64,000 nucleotides of DNA from Aphanomyces cochlioides (GCA_019828595.1 JAHQRK010000001.1:1426001-1490000); one strand, 5' to 3'. Shown: positions 1-11,959, counted from the first letter of the stretch. Notes: generated by a model from the letters alone, not told the origin. Numbers and translations are program-made.

Positions 1-618
1 CGACGACTGCTTGAAGAGCGATTTATCATTTTGGGAACCCGAACGCAATGAAAACGACTGAAATCGGAGATGACCATCCACAACGGCTTGTAAATTAAAT
101 GCTGGAAAGCCCTTTCTGCAATACCACCCCTCAAAGTCAGCAAAACGTTTGATCTCAATCAGACAACTATCGATGGCACCATACACATTTGGCAAGCCAC
201 CTCGTAATTCAAATGCATCTCGCACATCTTCCCATTCTTCACTTGTACGTGGCAATGCAACGACCTCATGTAGGTATAACTTGTTGAGAATAGATATAAC
301 TTGATAAATGTATACATGTGCTCTCGTTTTGCTTGTGCCAAAGACATGAGCTGTCTGATCAAGCCCTTCGGAGTGAGTCAAGTAATGGAGCGTTATGGCA
401 ACGCGTTCATTAATGCCAAAGACAGTGTTATGATGAAGTGGGGCATGGAAATTTGACCACTTCATGTTCACCAGAGATACAATCTTCATAAAAACCCGGC
501 GACTGCACCTCAGGTTTCGTTTGATCCACCCATCGAAACCACTCCCATCCTTGATGCCCTGCCATGTTTTACTGCGCACGGAGTACTGGCGCTTGCTGGG
601 AGCAGGGAACTTCGCATG
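1..618 (-). pseudogene. PIF/Harbinger-type transposase (DDE_Tnp_4), fragment
   Basis: Read on the minus strand, one frame stays open from about 618 to the left window edge. It carries a helical block (VFGTSKTRAHVYIYQV), then GLPNVYGAIDSCLIEI, whose Asp matches the first catalytic D of DDE_Tnp_4 nucleases, then GWYCRKGFPAFNLQAVVDG, the KGFxSLNxQAVxD-like segment of the same fold. Upstream, KTWQGIKDGSGFDGWIKRNL fits the N-terminal region of these transposases. The frame is closed by a TGA at 619-621, while a better continuation (MKTSIIVAAIALSAASAATF) lies in another frame, so a frameshift near 600-620 is likely. The rest of the catalytic core lies outside the window. Family assignment is from motif recognition only. 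It is a transposon remnant, not a host gene. Confidence 0.75.
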
Positions 619-621
619 TCA

Positions 622-906
622 AATGTTGCTGCACTCGCAGCACTGAGAGCAATGGCTGCGACGATGATCGATGTCTTCATGCAATGAAGTCGGGAAGGGA
701 ATATGTGATGGATGCAAATGCACGACGACGAGCCAATCAGAACGGAATCGCCCATTTAGCAGACGAAATTTGCTTTTAGGACCTCCTCCATCTCCTAAAA
801 GTATTTTTGAGATTCTATGAGACGGGAAGCATTCTGATTGGCTGCGTCGCATTATTTTTTTACTTGGAACTGGCCCTAATTTAGTAGCTGATTTTGGGGG
901 TATATT
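622..906. other. 5' flank of the transposon remnant, no gene seen
   Basis: Minus-strand frames here look like the upstream part of the transposase reading frame, shifted relative to the core. No complete gene is seen. The last part is the probable promoter of the phosphatase that follows. It is T-rich around 851-905. Confidence 0.35.
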
Positions 907-981
907 GTGTGGAATTCATTACAGTACTTCAACGATGATGAAGATCATGGCGTGAAGACTGTCATAACTTGTTTGGCCACG

Positions 982-2168
982 ATGTCGCAAGATGACTTGG
1001 AGCTAGTGCATGTGATGCTGGTCTTCCGCCATGGAGACCGCTCTCCAGTCATGCCCCGCATGGGAAAGAAGATCGTGACGGATGAGAGAGAAAAGGCGTT
1101 TTGGGCTGAGCGTCTCGTCACCGCAGATCACGAGAAGGTGCTCGACAAGATGGCCAAACCTGCCGGGTTGACCAAGGCAGACCCGGCACCAACGAATGAA
1201 ATCATCATTGGAGGACGATGGCCGAACGGATACCTCACGCAGCTCGGCTCGGAGCAAATGACAGCTCGCGGGAAGGCTATGCGCGCAAAATACGACGATT
1301 TCCTGAAGGATGCAAAGCCTGACGACATCTACGTTCGTTCGACCAACGTTCCCCGCACGATTCGATCGGCACAGTCGGTACTCTTGGGCATGTTCCCTGA
1401 GCATTTGCATTCAGATGACATTCATGTTCACCTTGATCCGAACTGCCGCTTGTCCATGGGCAAACAAATGGACTATTTCAACATGAGCACCAAGCTCAAG
1501 CACCGCCGTCATGAATCGCCCCTCAAGGACATTGACGAGCTTGAAAAGCTTGTGGCGGACGCTGCTGGTTTGGAAGAGGGCGAAGATGTTAAGTGGTCCT
1601 TCTGTACGCTACGCTATGCCTCATTGACGATGCTCACATCTCTATGTAGTGCGTGAAATCCTCATTTGCCGCAAGGCACATGAGCTTCCATTTCCAGAAG
1701 GCCTCGACGAAGAAGTTTTGGAGAAGACTCTCGTGCACAATGCGTGGGAATGGCATGCCACGTTGGGCAACAAGCCATTCTTGAAGGAAGCCTTTGGTGG
1801 CGGCGTCCAAGAAGTCATGGGTTACCTCGAAGCTGCTAAAAACGTACTTGCGGTGTCATTTTCGTCGTCGGGGCTCATGACATGCATAGGGCTTCAGCCA
1901 GCACAAACTGACGCTTCTTTCTGGCCATGACGATACTTTGACTGCGCTGCTTGTGGCGCTGCAATTGTCGAAGCCTGGTGTCACCCATCTGCTGCCTCAC
2001 TATGGCTCGATGATTGTCTTTGAATTGTGGAGATCAAAGACTCATGCTGATGAATGGTTTGTCGCTGTCACGTTTGACGACGAAAATATCTTCTTTGCGG
2101 GACACACCGACTCGGTCTATTGTCCATTCAGCCATGTTGAACATCTCGCGAGTGAATATCGATCGTAA
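982..2168 (+). CDS. histidine acid phosphatase (lysophosphatidic acid phosphatase / ACP6-like)
   Basis: The protein belongs to the branch-2 histidine phosphatase superfamily, which removes phosphate through a phospho-histidine intermediate. The catalytic block FRHGDRSPV sits near residue 16 when translation starts at MSQDDLE (982). The C-terminal proton-donor block is LLSGHDDTLTALL after the second intron. Introns are read at 1604-1649 (gtacgc...tag) and 1844-1901 (gtactt...cag), both restoring frame in conserved sequence. A longer in-frame start exists at 907, but the short start puts the RHG motif at the usual place. The frame stops at TAA 2166-2168. That stop overlaps a good donor (gtaagt at 2165), and splicing to 2212 would add a few residues ending in SIPVA and stop at 2227, overlapping the neighbouring gene. 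Substrate is unknown. No clear signal peptide is seen from the 982 start. Confidence 0.85.
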
Positions 2169-2176
2169 GTTTTCAT

Positions 2177-3919
2177 TTACGATTCAAAGAGCAAGCCTGC
2201 TGCTACATTAGCATCCCAGTTGCATGACTGCAATGCTTGCAAGGCCTAGCATGATCCAAACGTTGAATAAACAAACTCTAATTGCCTCGTCGTACCTGAG
2301 CGTGCGGAAAACCCATGTCGAGGAGCTGCTGGACTTTACTTTGCTGGTCAGGAGTAAGTGATGGCTGTGAAGCTGGAACTGGTGTGGATGGTGCAGGAGC
2401 TGGCGCTGGTACTGGAGTTGGTGCTGGCGAAGGCGGGGCTGCATCTTCAATGCGTTCCTTGATTGGAATTTCCTAGCAGCACGGCAATCAGCTCCCTCGA
2501 GATAAAAGTGAGTGGATTTACATGTTCAGGGAGGAAAGGGACTTCATGAGCACCAGTGTCATCTCGCAATACCAGCACATTCTTGTGCAAATCGATCGAG
2601 CACTATACTTTCAATGACGACGTGCCAAGGGATGCCATCGAATACCTGGAATCGCTTGAGCATGTCCAAGCCAAACAAGAAGTCAACACCCTTCGGAGAG
2701 AGTAAGGCACGAAGGTGGGAAGAGAATCGTACTTGTTGATCCAATATCGTGAATGTACAGTTGTAAAACACGTTGCCGATCTTCAGTGGAGCCATGTGCA
2801 CTCGACCGATGATTTTAGCCGTACCGACACCAACAGCCTAGTAGTAGAATGAGAATAGACGAGGTGGACGACATACTTGGCCAGCAAATCGGCGATCGAC
2901 AAGTCGCATGATGCCGCAGCGTTCTGCGCATTCCTAGAGGATTTAAGTTCTCAAAGACCTCTTTTTTTGGAAGCGTACCGACGACATGATTGTTGACTGA
3001 GCCCCTGAGTCGACGAATGCTTTGACAGGCGTATTGTTGACGATGGTGGGGATGTACAACATGTGGACTCGACCGAAGGCTTCGGGCATTTCTTCCATGG
3101 CAATCTCCATGTTCTGCTGGACGTTGCCTAAACGAATGGCTTCTTCGATCTTGGCTTGAGTTTCAGTGGAGAATGGATTTCGTTCGAGCTCAAGCGCTTC
3201 TTGCTCCTCTTTATACTTTCGCGCAGCTATCTCCATGTGCTGCTTCATGAGCTCCATCCGAACATCCTAGATAAACGTTTGTCGATTCCAAGTGTTTTAA
3301 ATGTGTCACGTACAGCCACATTGTTGGCTTTGATCGCTCGTGCCATGACTGGATTGCCGGATTCAAGCTGAATCGCTCAGTTGAGTCAATTCCACAGCAA
3401 TGGATTTTACCTGAGCAAGCAATTGAGGGTTCTGTCGCATAATGTCAATCAATAATTCGGCCGTGCAATTCGGCTATAATATACCCACATGAAAAAATCT
3501 CAAGAATTGAGCTCGAACGTACGGGAATGTCTCGCATAGTCATGCCGGGGCGGGCTTGAGTCGACTGTGGTGGCGCAAATGGATTTGCAGCAATTGGGGC
3601 TCGACCTGCTGGCGCTGCTTGTTGTGTCGTGCAAAACAGCAAATCGTGGTTTTGAATACCAGCTTGAGCGACCTATTTTCCTTTAAACTCGCTTGTTTTG
3701 ATATACGATACGTACCGTGTGGTGGGGGTTGATGGACTTGCCATTGAGGAGGAGAACTTGAGCGTTGATGGGCAATCCCAGCTACAACATAGCAAATCAG
3801 GTTTGGAGATTCATCCCTTGTACCTCAGCTTCTATGATGGCTTTGATATTCTCGACGGGATCTTGGGCATCCACTTCGACTTGGAGGATTTGATCTTCGT
3901 AGCTGACGGTAAGTTGCAT
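2177..3919 (-). CDS. DDI1: DDI1 ubiquitin receptor with retropepsin domain (UBL-RVP-UBA)
   Basis: DDI1 proteins shuttle ubiquitinated substrates to the proteasome and carry a dimeric aspartyl-protease domain. The full architecture can be read over about eleven exons. An N-terminal ubiquitin-like domain ([16 protein letters not shown], exons 3919-3824 and 3781-3716) is followed by a linker ending PGMTMRDIP (3672-3523), helical exons 3473-3411 and 3367-3314, and the retropepsin in exon 3266-2979. There the catalytic [15 protein letters not shown] is preceded by a segment ending [30 protein letters not shown] (2933-2877), [14 protein letters not shown] and [13 protein letters not shown] complete the fold. 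A Pro/Ala linker and a UBA domain ([13 protein letters not shown] ... [15 protein letters not shown]) finish the protein at TAA 2177-2179. All parts are intact. The gene is convergent with the phosphatase, 8 bases apart. Confidence 0.93.
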
Positions 3920-4251
3920 CCTTCGGCTCTCTTTTTCAAAAATGTCATCAACGGAATTCCATGTTCTACAAGAAATTCACTCGAATTTACATGTAATTAA
4001 ATTAATCTTGATTTTTGTATTAGGTTTACAAATAGAATTGTTATTTGTAATATATATTTTTAATCTTGGTATTTGTATTTGGTTTGTCGTTGGTTTACAA
4101 ATAAACCGAATTAATTCAAATTTTAGTAGAGGAATTTGTATGTGTATTACAAATAATACTTAATCTTGATGTTTGTATGGAAAATTGCAATTTCGAGTAA
4201 ATATTTGAAGATTTTCGTACAAATTCCCGAAAGCTCTGGACTTCACACGAC
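3920..4251. promoter_or_regulatory. divergent promoter region between DDI1 and the galectin-RRM gene
   Basis: This is a strongly A+T-rich spacer between two divergent start codons (3919 on minus, 4252 on plus). It holds several direct and inverted copies of a TTTACAAATA / TATTTGTAA word (for example around 4021-4060 and 4100-4160). No ORF is convincing. I infer that it is shared regulatory DNA. The repeats could be simple A/T drift. Confidence 0.5.
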
Positions 4252-5604
4252 ATGGGCGACGAAGGTGAGACGCAACAACTCCAAGCCCATGATGGCCTCT
4301 TCCTGACGCATCAGGAGATCCAACTGCAGCAATTATACGAAGAAATCGCCAAGCTGAACCAGTCGACTCGAGCAAATGATGGTGTGTTCTCCACGGTTGA
4401 ACCATCGACTTCACATGCGCCGGCGGCACTTGTACGCTCGTCCAGCTCGTCTTCTGCCGTATCTGTGAACCCGAACTTGTCCGCCATTGACCGCGTAAAA
4501 GCCGTCATGGCTGCCAAGGCGAAGCAGCAGACGAATCAAATGGCGAAAGGAACGATCAAGCAGATTGCGCCGAACAAACGAGCTAATCCACTCGCGGATT
4601 TACTCAAGCCTGGAGCGTCTCCCGTGACATCCACGACGATCAAACGACCTCGTGTCCACGCGCCAAACGAATCTGTCATTCAACAGCAAACGTCTATCAA
4701 CACTACAACGGGCGAAATGCGTCTGGGCAACGGTCGTGGTATTCAATTGCCGCCTGAAAGCTTTCTTCGCACGGACGAATGGGCTTCCGACAAGGACGAA
4801 CCGCTCTCAGTGACGCTTCCTGCTGTCGTCTTTCGGACAAACAACACGCTCGTCGTGAATGGAACGATCCCAACGCAGTCCTGTCGCTTTGTGTTCAATA
4901 TTGCCACGACGGATGGAACGATCGTCTGCCATTTAAATCCTCGCAAGATGCGCGGCGGCCAGATCTTGCTCAACAGCTTTGTCGACAACCGGTGGGGCTC
5001 CGCGCAGATCGTCCATCGCTGTCCACTCGTATTTGGCTCGTCTCCCTTCCGATTCATGCTCCGTGTGACGATCACGCCGTCGGGCTTTTCGCTCTTCGTC
5101 GATGAAGTCTTCGTAGAAGAGTTCAAGCATCGCATTCCGCTCCGCGAAGGCGAGAATCTCATCTTGAAGGTGCCCGTCAAGGACGAGTATGGCAATCCTG
5201 AAGTTGTCCACATCCACAATGTGTGGTGGGGACACACCGACATGTCTGCCGCCGCTCCTCCGCCGCAAAATCAGCAGCAAGCGCCGCCACGTCCATTCGC
5301 CCAACGGTAAGATTCGCCTCGTCATCTCCTCTTATGCTGTTGCCGCTGTAGCCACGACGGACGCAACCAGTTTGACGTGTACGTTGGCAATTTGCCGAGC
5401 GACGCCACTCGTTCGGATCTCGCGCGGCTCTTTGGCGACTTCTCGTACGATTACATCCGCATCACGCCACGTGGTTTTGGCTTTGTCGCGCTCAAGAACC
5501 AAGAAGACGTCGACCGCGCGGTGCGGGAACTGGATGGCGCGACGCTGCCTGGATTCACCGTCTCGTTGAAAATCTCGGCGGCGTTGTCCAAGCGGACGCA
5601 GTAA
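4252..5604 (+). CDS. galectin-domain protein with C-terminal RRM
   Basis: Two exons (4252-5306 and 5352-5604) code for about 435 aa. Residues 1-150 are low complexity, with a Gln-rich helix near the start (EIQLQQLYEEIAKLN) and a basic stretch. A galectin-type carbohydrate-recognition domain follows: TIVCHLNPRK matches the H-N-R sugar-contact strand, ILLNSFVDNRWGSAQ matches the V-N...W strand, and FSLFVDEVFVEEFKHRIPL matches the F-x-V-x-V-(D/N)-x-x-x-F strand. The usual WGxE glutamate is Gln here. After the intron an RRM follows, with RNP2-like DVYVGNLPS and RNP1-like RGFGFVALKN. Galectins bind beta-galactosides and RRMs bind RNA; the combination suggests an intracellular RNA-associated role. 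No signal peptide is seen. The gene ends one base from the next gene's stop. Confidence 0.82.
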
Positions 5605-5605
5605 A

Positions 5606-8600
5606 CTAATTTAAGCTCGATGGTTCCAGTCGCAACACTGCCGTGGTGGTTCGACGCCTCGAATTGACGCTTTCGACGGCACGAGCAAGCGCCGTCAAGC
5701 CGCGGGACGTCAGTCTTGGATTGTTATGGAGATGGAGCGACGTGAGCGCCGACGCCGATGGTAAATTCGCCACCGCGGGCTCCAAATAAGTCAGCGCCGC
5801 CGTGTCCGAGATGGCATTGCCGTTCAAGCAGACGATCTACAAGGAAATGAAACTCGACGGGAGCATCGCGACGTACTTGGAGAGTTTGATTGCCAAGGAG
5901 CATTTCCCCAAACGCGCGGCATGCTCCATCTCCAATGTGGTTGGAGCTCACGTCGAATTTCCACACGCTGCGGTTCAGCGCAAGTCCAAGCGCCAGGACG
6001 ACCGCGCCGCCATTTCCAATTTGACACGATTCGAGCACGAGCTGCTGCAACTTGGCCGTCGGTTGCGCGAGCGCGAGCGCTAGAGCAGTGACGTGGCGCG
6101 CCGAGAGCAAAGCGCCGCCGAGGACGAGCGACGTCAAGTGATGGCTCGAACTGTCCAGGCAGCGCGCCAATTTGACCAAATTGACCGTCGGCTCGTTGTA
6201 CAAGATGAGTTTCTGCACGGGGCAAGCGCCGAGCCACGCCAAGGCGTCCGCGACTTGGCTCGCGACGCCGCCAGCATCCGAGATGATGGAAGTGGCGAGC
6301 TGGAAGAGCTGGCGGAGCTGCGGCAAGTCAAAGCCATGGCTGCTCTACGGCGGTCACAAAGACGACGGAGAGAGAGAGGAAGACGCACCCGACGGGCAAA
6401 TGGCACACTCCAGACTGCCGCGTCCGCGTCAGGACGTGGTAGAACAGCATGGACGGCACGGCCGTCGCTCGGACGTCTTGGATCGACGGCGGCGGCGGCG
6501 GCGACTCTTTCTCTCCAAAGGATTTCGTGTATTTGTTGGCGACGTTGGCGCGGAAGACGTCGCTCATCCTGTCGACGACCGCTTGCTGCCAAAGTCGAAA
6601 GGCCCGCGCCAAAGGCTTGGTCCATCCTTGGTCGAGGAGCCGCTGCTGCCGCGCCAGCTTGTCCATCTTGCGCCGCGCGAGTTTCTTGGCCTGCCGCGCT
6701 CGAAACAAGCGCTGGATGCGAATGCAAGCCTCGACAGACTCTTCATGATGCTGCTCCAGCCATTCCTTCCAAAGCTGCAGGACGACGCGCTTCCAGTAGA
6801 GCTCTTCCCGATGGATCACTCGATCCAAGAGCGCTTTCGCTTGGCGATGCTGTGCCGCCATGCGCTTGAAGACGCGCCGCGCGAGCCATCCACGAAGATT
6901 CCGCTGGAGAAGTCGAGCCGCTTGGTGCTTCTTGACCTGCGTTTCCAAGCGCAGACGCCGCAATTGCTGGAAAAATGCCGCCGCCGCCATGTGGAACGTC
7001 GTCTGGAAGACATGGGCGACGCGGCGCTGACGCAAAAGTTTCTCGCGGAGGTTTCTCGCCAAGCGCCGACTCTTGGCATGCCGCCATGCGCGCTGGAGGA
7101 CTCTGGCGCTGAGATTTTCCCGCTCGATGCGGAATTGCCGACTGGTTGCGATCGCCACAAACAAAAGACGCTTCCAAGTCGCGGCGCTATCGTCCTTTTC
7201 GCGGCATGGATGATGGCCGTAGTAGACGCGGAGGTAGTCGCGGCGGCGTCGAATCCACCGTCGGACGGCTCTGCCGCGAAAGACGCGCTGGATCGCCGTC
7301 GCCGCCGATTGTTTCTCCAGCGCGGAGACTTGGAGATAGAGCTGCCAGGAGGTCCAGAGCTGCTCGACGAGGCGCTTTCCCCGCTCTGCCAATGCGCGCT
7401 GGACCATCTTGTCGCAGTATTGCCGACGGCGGCGCAGTTTAGCGGCGCGGACGCGCGCTTGGCGTCCACGGACGATTTTTTGGATTTTTGTCGCGGCGAC
7501 GGACTTGCGCAGTCGTGCGGCGATTGCCAACGTGGCCAAGGCGTTGAAACTTTGCCGCAGCGCGACGCTGTTGCGGTGGAGAAGAAGCGACTCCATGAAG
7601 CGGCGGACGCGGAGTTGATGCTGAAGTTTGAGACGGAAGAGCTGCCGCGCTTGATGCGCTCGATACGCGCTCTGGATGCGAATCGCGCTGTGGTTGTACT
7701 GCGCTTGGAGCGCTGCGAGGAAACGCTTCCAGGCTACAAAGCACCCGCTCTTCCACCGCGCGGCAGTCTTCCCGATGAACGTGTCGACGAGCGTTTGTTG
7801 CTGCGCGCGTTTGTGTCGAAGGCGATCGAGTTGGCGTCGACAGAGCCAGGAGCGAACGGCGCGCTGGAGCACCAAGCTGGCGCCGAGTTTCTCGTCGCGG
7901 AGCATGGCCAGGAACTCGACGATCGATGCAAAGCACGTCTGGACAAGGCGCGCGTTCGAGTTGCTCACGACGCGGCGGAGGAGCGCTTTGTGCTGCTCCA
8001 TCCACGCCCGGCGGCGGTGTTTTTCAACTTTGGCGCGGTGGATCGGCAAGAGCGATTGGATCTTCCGCGCCGCGGCGTTCCATTTCAAGTAGACGAGGAA
8101 CGCGTCTTCGTCGTGCATGGCTTGACGCGCTCCAGCCTCTCTCTCGAGCTCGAGCGCTTTCCGAATGGCGACGCGCGTCTTGGTGGAACGTCCATGGAGA
8201 AAAATCGCCGCGACGCTGCGGACTTTGGCGAGTAGACGACAAGCGCGACGGTGCTACAACTTTTTTTAAAATTGCCGACGTCATGCGCGACTTACTCGAA
8301 GAAACTTGACTCTCCGGCGCCCTCGATGGCCTCGATAGACGCGCTGGAAGCTCTTGGCGGCAAAGTTTTCCCGTGCAAAATGCAATCTCCACGGCGCGGA
8401 CGCGACGCCAAGCCAGAATCTCGTTGGGAAGTCGAAGTAGTCGACCTGAAGCGCTAGCTCGAGGAAGCTTTGCGCTCTCTCGCTCTGCTTGAGGCGGTGG
8501 CAGACGCGTCCGACGTCGACGAGCAGCTCTCTCGTCGTGCAGCCACCGCGTTTGATGGCGTACTCAAAGACGGCCATGGCGAGCGTCGGGTAGTTGAGGC

Positions 8601-9569
8601 GGCACAACGCCGCGCCGAGGCTTTCCCAGAGGTTGGCGTCGGCCATCCACTGTAGAATGCGCTCGTTCTCCGACTTGCGCGACGTTCTGTACGCGTCCAT
8701 GGCGCGTTGCTCGGACGGAGACGTCATTTCAAAAGCGCCGCAAGTGAGGCGGCGGTAAGCTTCAACGTACAAGACACGGCTGCGCTCGAGCGCTTCGATG
8801 GAGTCCGTCTGGCAGTCAAACTGCATGGCTACATCGTCGAGAAGGAGGTAGCAGCAGCAGGGAGAGACGAACCTGCGAGGACGACGAGCTGGTACGAGCG
8901 GAGAGTGTGCGGCGGCATGTCGAGCAGATACGCAAAGTAATCGCCGGCTTGGGTGGCATGGCGCAGTCCTTGGGCGACGACAGCAGCCATGAAGACAGCT
9001 TGATTGAAACGCGGAAACGACGCGGGCCGTGACGTCTCGAGCACGAGCGTGCAGAGCGACAGCGCGCCGTGGAAGCCACCGAGCTCGACGTACAAGGCGG
9101 CGAGTTGGAGCAGCATACCCGGGTCGTGCTTGTTCTCCACGTACTCCATCGCGACGATGAAGACATCGTAGGCATTCTATCCACCTGTGAGTTTGTCGAG
9201 CGCGCGTCGAGCGCGTACCCGCAGCAAGAGCTCCAACGGATCGGTCCTTCCCCTGCTGTGCTTGGCCAAGAACGACGTCGATGCCAGCGTCGCAGTCGCG
9301 GAGGTCGCGCGCTTCCAGAGCTCATAATGCGCGACCGCCAAGTGCTTCCAGAGGATCGAGTTGTCGCCGTCGACCTAGACGAGCTCAGAAGGAGGATCCT
9401 CGTGTCGCGTACGTACTTGGATGGCGCTGTCGAGAGCAGCAATGGTGCCGTCGTAGTCGCCAGCCTTGGACAACTGCACGGCTTTGATGGCGTGCGCTTT
9501 GGCGTCGTCATGGAGAGCGTCATACGCGCTCGTCAAAGGACGCGCATCCTCCTCGTCGGTCGATCCCAT
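5606..9569 (-). CDS. large TPR - multi-IQ - LRR protein
   Basis: A single minus-strand gene with six or more short introns codes for roughly 1,250 aa. The N-terminus (start 9569, MGSTDEEDARPLTSAYD) contains TPR-like helical pairs, for example AVQLSKAGDYDGTIAALDSA and LLQLAALYVELGGFHGALSL. The middle part is a long array of IQ motifs, such as ATAIQRVFRGRAVRRW, ATKIQKIVRGRQARVR, AIRIQSAYRAHQARQ, ARLLQRNLRGWLARR and CIRIQRLFRARQAKK, about eight in all, in an Arg-rich helix. The C-terminus after about 6326 has RNI/CARMIL-type LRRs (KLQQLVLESCQIGNGGAVVL, SVWKFDVSSNHIGDGACRAF, ALTSLHLHNNPRLTSRGLTAL). IQ motifs bind calmodulin or EF-hand light chains. TPR and LRR parts are scaffolds, so a calmodulin-bound cytoskeletal or flagellar scaffold is likely. 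The IQ region is very GC-rich, which produces long antisense frames. Confidence 0.85.
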
Positions 9570-9635
9570 GACATGAGGAAGACCGCTCGCTTTTGGACAT
9601 CTATTCTTAGCTTTATGACAACGACAGCATGGCAG

Positions 9636-11248
9636 CTACTGCAGCGACGCGATCAACTCGAGCACGAGGAGCGTCAATCCACTGCCAACGAGCGCTGCGT
9701 GGCGAAGCACACTCGGCCATCGTCCTCTCTCGAGACTCTGCATGGCGATGGGAACGCCAAAGATGAGCACAAAGCCGCCGAATGCACCCAAGAGCCGAAG
9801 GATGTCAACGACGTCGGGATAGAAGACGGCAAAGAACGTCGTCGTGGTCATGAGGAGCACATTGAGCGCCATGACGCTCGAGAGACTCGGCCATGGATTT
9901 TGAAGCATGAGACCGAAGATTTGCGTCCGGATGACGACGAAGAAGAGCGGATAGACTGCCGCCAACTGCAGCAAGAACGACAAGCGAGCGGCACAGGCAA
10001 AGACGTCCCTACAAGCGTTGGAGGCGATGACGAGCGACGAACGTACGTCGCTGGAAACGCATCCATAAAGTTTGGCTCGATGCGGCCATTGGGAAAGCCA
10101 ATGTAGCCCAAGACGCCGACTGAGGCGCACGTGAGACCGACCAGGAGGTACGCGAGAGCCACGTCGCGCTACGAGAAGAACGCATGAGCCAACGTGGAGC
10201 GGCAGACAGGACGCACGGAGCGGGTGGAAGGGTTGCTGGAGCGCACCATGGGCTGGATCGCATGGTGGATGAAGAACGACTGGGTGACGATACCGCCCAA
10301 GACGCCACAAGACGCCTTGGCACCGAAATCGACGTCGTCCATCGGCTGATGCGTTGCGATGGCTTGAATGCCGTGGGATGTGATGAAGTAGACGGTGATG
10401 AGAAGGAAGACGACGCCGCATGCGTTGAGGCGAACCGACGTTGTGAAATTCTTCAAAAGTGTCAGCGGGAAGAGCAAACAGACCAAGAGCGCAGCTTCAG
10501 ACGGCGTCCACTTGGTCTCGATGCCGCGCCACTCGAAGATTGCAAGCAGAATGGCGTGAGCAGAGTGCTTCATGAGCACGTGGAATGAAATGCAAGCGCT
10601 GAGGAGGACAAGCGCGGACAGAGCGACAGCCGCCACTTGCATTCGCCTTCCCAAGTAGAAATCCACGAGACGTCCAAAGTCTGTCAAGTCCTGTCGACGT
10701 GATGAGATGCGTCCAAGAGGAAGCGCATACCTCGCGGACGATCAAGTCGCAAGTGTACGAGCAAAGAAGACCAACGAGGATGACCATGCCAATGCCGAGG
10801 AGAATGCCTGCGCACTCAAGTCCCGGAGCAATCGAGGGAAGCTTACCGCTGCATGAAAATCCATACGGCAGTCCGACGACGACGGAGCTGGCCATGACAT
10901 TCCACACGGACAAGACTGTCACGAACGCACTCTGGAACGTCCTTGGAGACTCGTCCTTCATGCCGACGGAGGAATCTAATGGAGACAAGTTAGCAACCAC
11001 TCGAGGCATGAGCACTTTGTACCCTCCACGGCGTCGTCGTGTGGTTCATCTGCCGACTGCTGTCGGTCGTTTGTGACGGCAGACAAGGCCATCCACTCCT
11101 TGTCAAGACATCGAAAGTACGTGACTTTGAAGCCCAAGTACGTCATGCGACGTGGTTTCCAAGGCGCTGGCAGTCCGCTCTCGAGTCTTTCTTCCTCTCG
11201 GAGCAATGGCTCCTCGGCGCTCTCTTGCTTGATCAAATTGCATTGCAT
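9636..11248 (-). CDS. AAAP-family amino-acid transporter, copy 1 (SLC38-like)
   Basis: The gene has four or five exons and codes for about 470 aa with a hydrophilic N-terminus (start 11248, MQCNLIKQ) and about eleven membrane segments. The first TM block reads TVLSVWNVMASSVVVGLPYG, the family's unwound TM1 region (compare WNTM-x-G in SLC38 members). Later segments include LVLLSACISFHVLMKHSAHA, AALLVCLLFPLTLLKNFT, GGIVTQSFFIHHAIQPM, and ARLSFLLQLAAVYPLFF. The protein ends in a last TM (SGLTLLVLELIASLQ) at 9636. The N-terminus with LGFKVTYFRCLDKEW recalls SLC38A9-like proteins, which act at the lysosome/vacuole, but plasma-membrane action cannot be excluded. The gene lies 66 bases from the start of the TPR-IQ-LRR gene and is paralogous to the next gene in the same orientation. 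Confidence 0.85.
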
Positions 11249-11959
11249 TCTCTCGTGGGATCTCGCTCAGCGATGGTTCCGTCTGCGTGTGCGTGTGGCG
11301 CTTGCGTCCCTCGTGCAAAATGAAGAATGGCATCCTAGTGAGCTGTAGAGGAAGTTGGCATCTTGTGAAGAAAGAGCTACTCCATCATGAGCGCGGCCTT
11401 GGCAAGTTTATGAGAATTCTTCTCCACCCACTCTCTTCCACATCGCGCATGAGCCATCCAACAAGCTTGGAATGCTTCCATTTCCATTGGATTCCACCAC
11501 AATGCACAGCTTACGTCGCAAGTGCCTGCAAAGTAGATCTACAGCTTTACTTTGCTGGCACTTGCTTGGCGATGGCGCGTCCGTGGCCATGAATGCCGAG
11601 TCTACTGCTCCTTCTGGTCGTAGTTTGAACTGCAAAGGTGACCGCCGAGTACATGTATCCAGCCTGAGTTTACGTGCAATGACCAGACTCGAGGTACTCC
11701 ACCGTGGACTTGTTTCAGGAAGGAACACTCTCAAGAATCCAAGACTGTGAACCCACCAAGGGAATCAAGTAGATTGGCCGCCTTGATCGCCGCGGGAGAC
11801 GAGTAGTTATGTTGATGGAATATTTCATTATCTTTAGCTTGGAACATCGCGCGACAGTACTTTGGAAGCAAGGGGCAGCAAGGACGACAGCAGTGAATAA
11901 TCCACGATGGACAAAAACTTTTTTGGAGTTGATGGAACGCCGCTGGCTGGCTGTGGACG
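11249..11959. other. spacer between the tandem transporter genes
   Basis: No frame here resembles the transporter exons or another family. The longest open frames (about 100 aa on both strands around 11400-11750) show no domain. The stretch must contain the promoter of copy 1 and the 3' end of copy 2. Nothing else is seen. Confidence 0.4.

Noticed and set aside
907..981. Upstream in-frame start of the phosphatase
   Set aside because: It would add 25 residues without signal-peptide character and push the RHG motif away from its usual position.
4743..5325. Minus-strand frames of 130-166 aa
   Set aside because: Antisense to the galectin domain; no recognisable protein features.
6172..8235. 687-aa plus-strand open frame
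   Set aside because: It is exactly antisense to the IQ-motif region of the minus-strand gene; its openness comes from GC- and Arg-rich codons. No domain on the plus strand.
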